Source: Arthrobacter sp. D5-1
GTDB lineage: Bacteria; Actinomycetota; Actinomycetes; Actinomycetales; Micrococcaceae
Length of the DNA: 64,000 bases
Direction of reading: 5' to 3'
Assembly (NCBI RefSeq): GCF_017357425.1
Contig: NZ_CP014571.1
Coordinates: 4,154,001 to 4,218,000, forward strand
Shown here piece by piece: positions 63,093 through 64,000 of the stretch. The stretch's first letter is position 1, and each line of letters opens with the position of its first letter. Made by a program: the position numbers and the translations under genes. The notes under the pieces are model-generated. The model was not told the DNA's origin and did no database searches. It was given only the letters and a program-made list of their open reading frames with translations.

Positions 63093-64000
63093 GACGTAGA
63101 TCCCCGAACCACCAGCGAGCTCTCGAGCGTCACGTGGGTTTCGTCCAGCGGCAGGCCTTCCATCAGGCCCCGCAGCTGCTCCCCCGCTTTACGGCCCAAG
63201 GGCGTTGCCGGCAGGTGCACGCTGGTGAGGCTGGGGTTGCTGGTTGCCGAATAGGGCAAGTCATCAAACCCTGCCACAGCCAGCTGCTCCGGGATCCGGA
63301 CACCTTCCACCCGAGCTTCCTGCAGAACGCCATAAGCGTGCGTGTCCGTCCCGCAGACGACGGCGGTGACCCCCTCGCGCTGCCACTCCGGCCAGACGTC
63401 GGCGAACGCGGCGGCGGCAGCACCGACGTCGATCGGGGTGCTGATGACATGGCCAGGGGCCACTGAAAGTCCGCACGAAGCAGCCTCCGCAAGAAAGGCT
63501 TCGCGGCGCAACTGGAACGTGGTTGTTCCCGTCACGCCATCCACATAGGCGGCGCGGGTATGACCGGAAGACGCCAAATGCCGGGCAAGTTCCCGCGCGC
63601 CCTGGGCAACGTCAAGGTTCACGGAAGGCGCGTAGGACTCAAGGCCGGGTGCATCCAACAGGACCAACGGGCCGGCCGCGGACAGATCTTCCAGGAACTC
63701 TGCACTGGGCGCCCCCACCAGCAAACCGGCAGGGCGCAGTGCCAGAAGTTTGCGGACATCGTCAGCCTGGGGCGACTCACCAGCGTCGGTCACGGAAAGC
63801 AGCAACTGGTACTGGGACCCCAAGGATTCCCGCACCCCGGCGATCACGTTGGCGAAGAAGGGGTTGGAAACGTCCGGAGTCACCAATATGACAATCGAAC
63901 TGACCCCGCGGGCCAGGGAACTGCCGATGCTGTCCACCACGTAGCCGAGTTCGGAAATGGCCAAGCGGACCCTGGAGATGTTGTCCTCAGAGACGCGCCC
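63089..64000 (-). CDS. LacI-family transcriptional regulator (5' end outside the window)
   Basis: The visible 303 residues hold the end of the LacI HTH/hinge (GRVSEDNISRVRLAISELGY) and the complete sugar-binding sensor (SIVILVTPDVSNPFFANVIA; VAGFDDLPYSATSNPSLTSV). It represses a carbohydrate operon. The target is beyond the window edge. The DNA-binding N terminus is cut off at 64000. Confidence 0.92.
   Translation of the reverse strand, partial: GRVSEDNISRVRLAISELGYVVDSIGSSLARGVSSIVILVTPDVSNPFFANVIAGVRESLGSQYQLLLSVTDAGESPQADDVRKLLALRPAGLLVGAPSAEFLEDLSAAGPLVLLDAPGLESYAPSVNLDVAQGARELARHLASSGHTRAAYVDGVTGTTTFQLRREAFLAEAASCGLSVAPGHVISTPIDVGAAAAAFADVWPEWQREGVTAVVCGTDTHAYGVLQEARVEGVRIPEQLAVAGFDDLPYSATSNPSLTSVHLPATPLGRKAGEQLRGLMEGLPLDETHVTLESSLVVRGSTS

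Overview
The window is high-GC DNA with short intergenic gaps, many GTG and TTG starts, a dnaK-grpE-dnaJ-hspR operon under HAIR operators, and a copper amine oxidase that closely resembles the Arthrobacter globiformis phenylethylamine oxidase. It is best read as a chromosomal segment of an Arthrobacter/Paenarthrobacter-type actinobacterium (Micrococcaceae). I see no rRNA, tRNA, CRISPR array, transposase or prophage module. The first gene and the last gene (a LacI-type regulator) are cut by the window edges.

Layout. 1-5.5 kb: a SWIM/SNF2 helicase, then an MFS exporter coupled to a GntR regulator. 5.6-22.5 kb: a carbohydrate region. It holds a secreted multidomain GH30 galactanase-like enzyme, a GNAT acetyltransferase, and two divergent operons. 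The leftward operon encodes a heparinase II/III protein, a DeoR-HTH/LacI-sensor hybrid regulator and a DUF2264 protein. The rightward operon encodes a 2-hydroxyacid dehydrogenase, a sugar ABC importer without its ATPase, a DUF624 membrane protein and a GH35 beta-galactosidase. 22.5-28.6 kb: a lipoprotein, an agmatine deiminase plus amidase pair with a divergent TetR regulator, and small envelope proteins. 28.6-32.9 kb: the chaperone operon. 33-40.4 kb: a DUF817/DUF2236/TetR group, an NAD(P)-binding protein with duplicated operators, a CPBP protease remnant and a CtpE-like P-type ATPase. 40.4-46.8 kb: PhoD phosphatase, AlaA transaminase, a zinc alcohol dehydrogenase, and an ECF41 sigma factor with its carboxymuconolactone-decarboxylase partner. 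46.8-52.5 kb: an aromatic amine module (amine oxidase, TetR, LysE exporter, aldehyde dehydrogenase). 52.5-64 kb: prephenate dehydratase, an MMPL exporter with MarR, a methyltransferase, an ECF42 sigma factor with its YCII partner, an aldo-keto reductase, a DinB2-like polymerase, a LysE exporter and a LacI regulator.

The most unusual structure is a dispersed 66-bp imperfect palindrome. Four copies of exactly the same length lie at 14119, 42079, 44162 and 52216. Two supply the stop codon of the adjoining gene, one lies 10 bp after a stop codon, and one sits in frame inside the heparinase gene, where it encodes 22 residues near a domain junction. The arms differ between copies but remain paired. 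A second palindrome of about 100 bp is complete at 61939 and half-preserved at 46752.

How the genes may work together (inference). GH30, GH35, the lyase-like protein, DUF2264 and the importer look like a regulon for a galactose-containing, possibly uronate-decorated plant polysaccharide. Amine oxidase and aldehyde dehydrogenase would take phenylethylamine to phenylacetate. Agmatine deiminase and amidase may form a two-step agmatine route. Coordinates and motif positions were derived by reading the sequence by hand; family assignments rest on recognised motifs, not on database searches.
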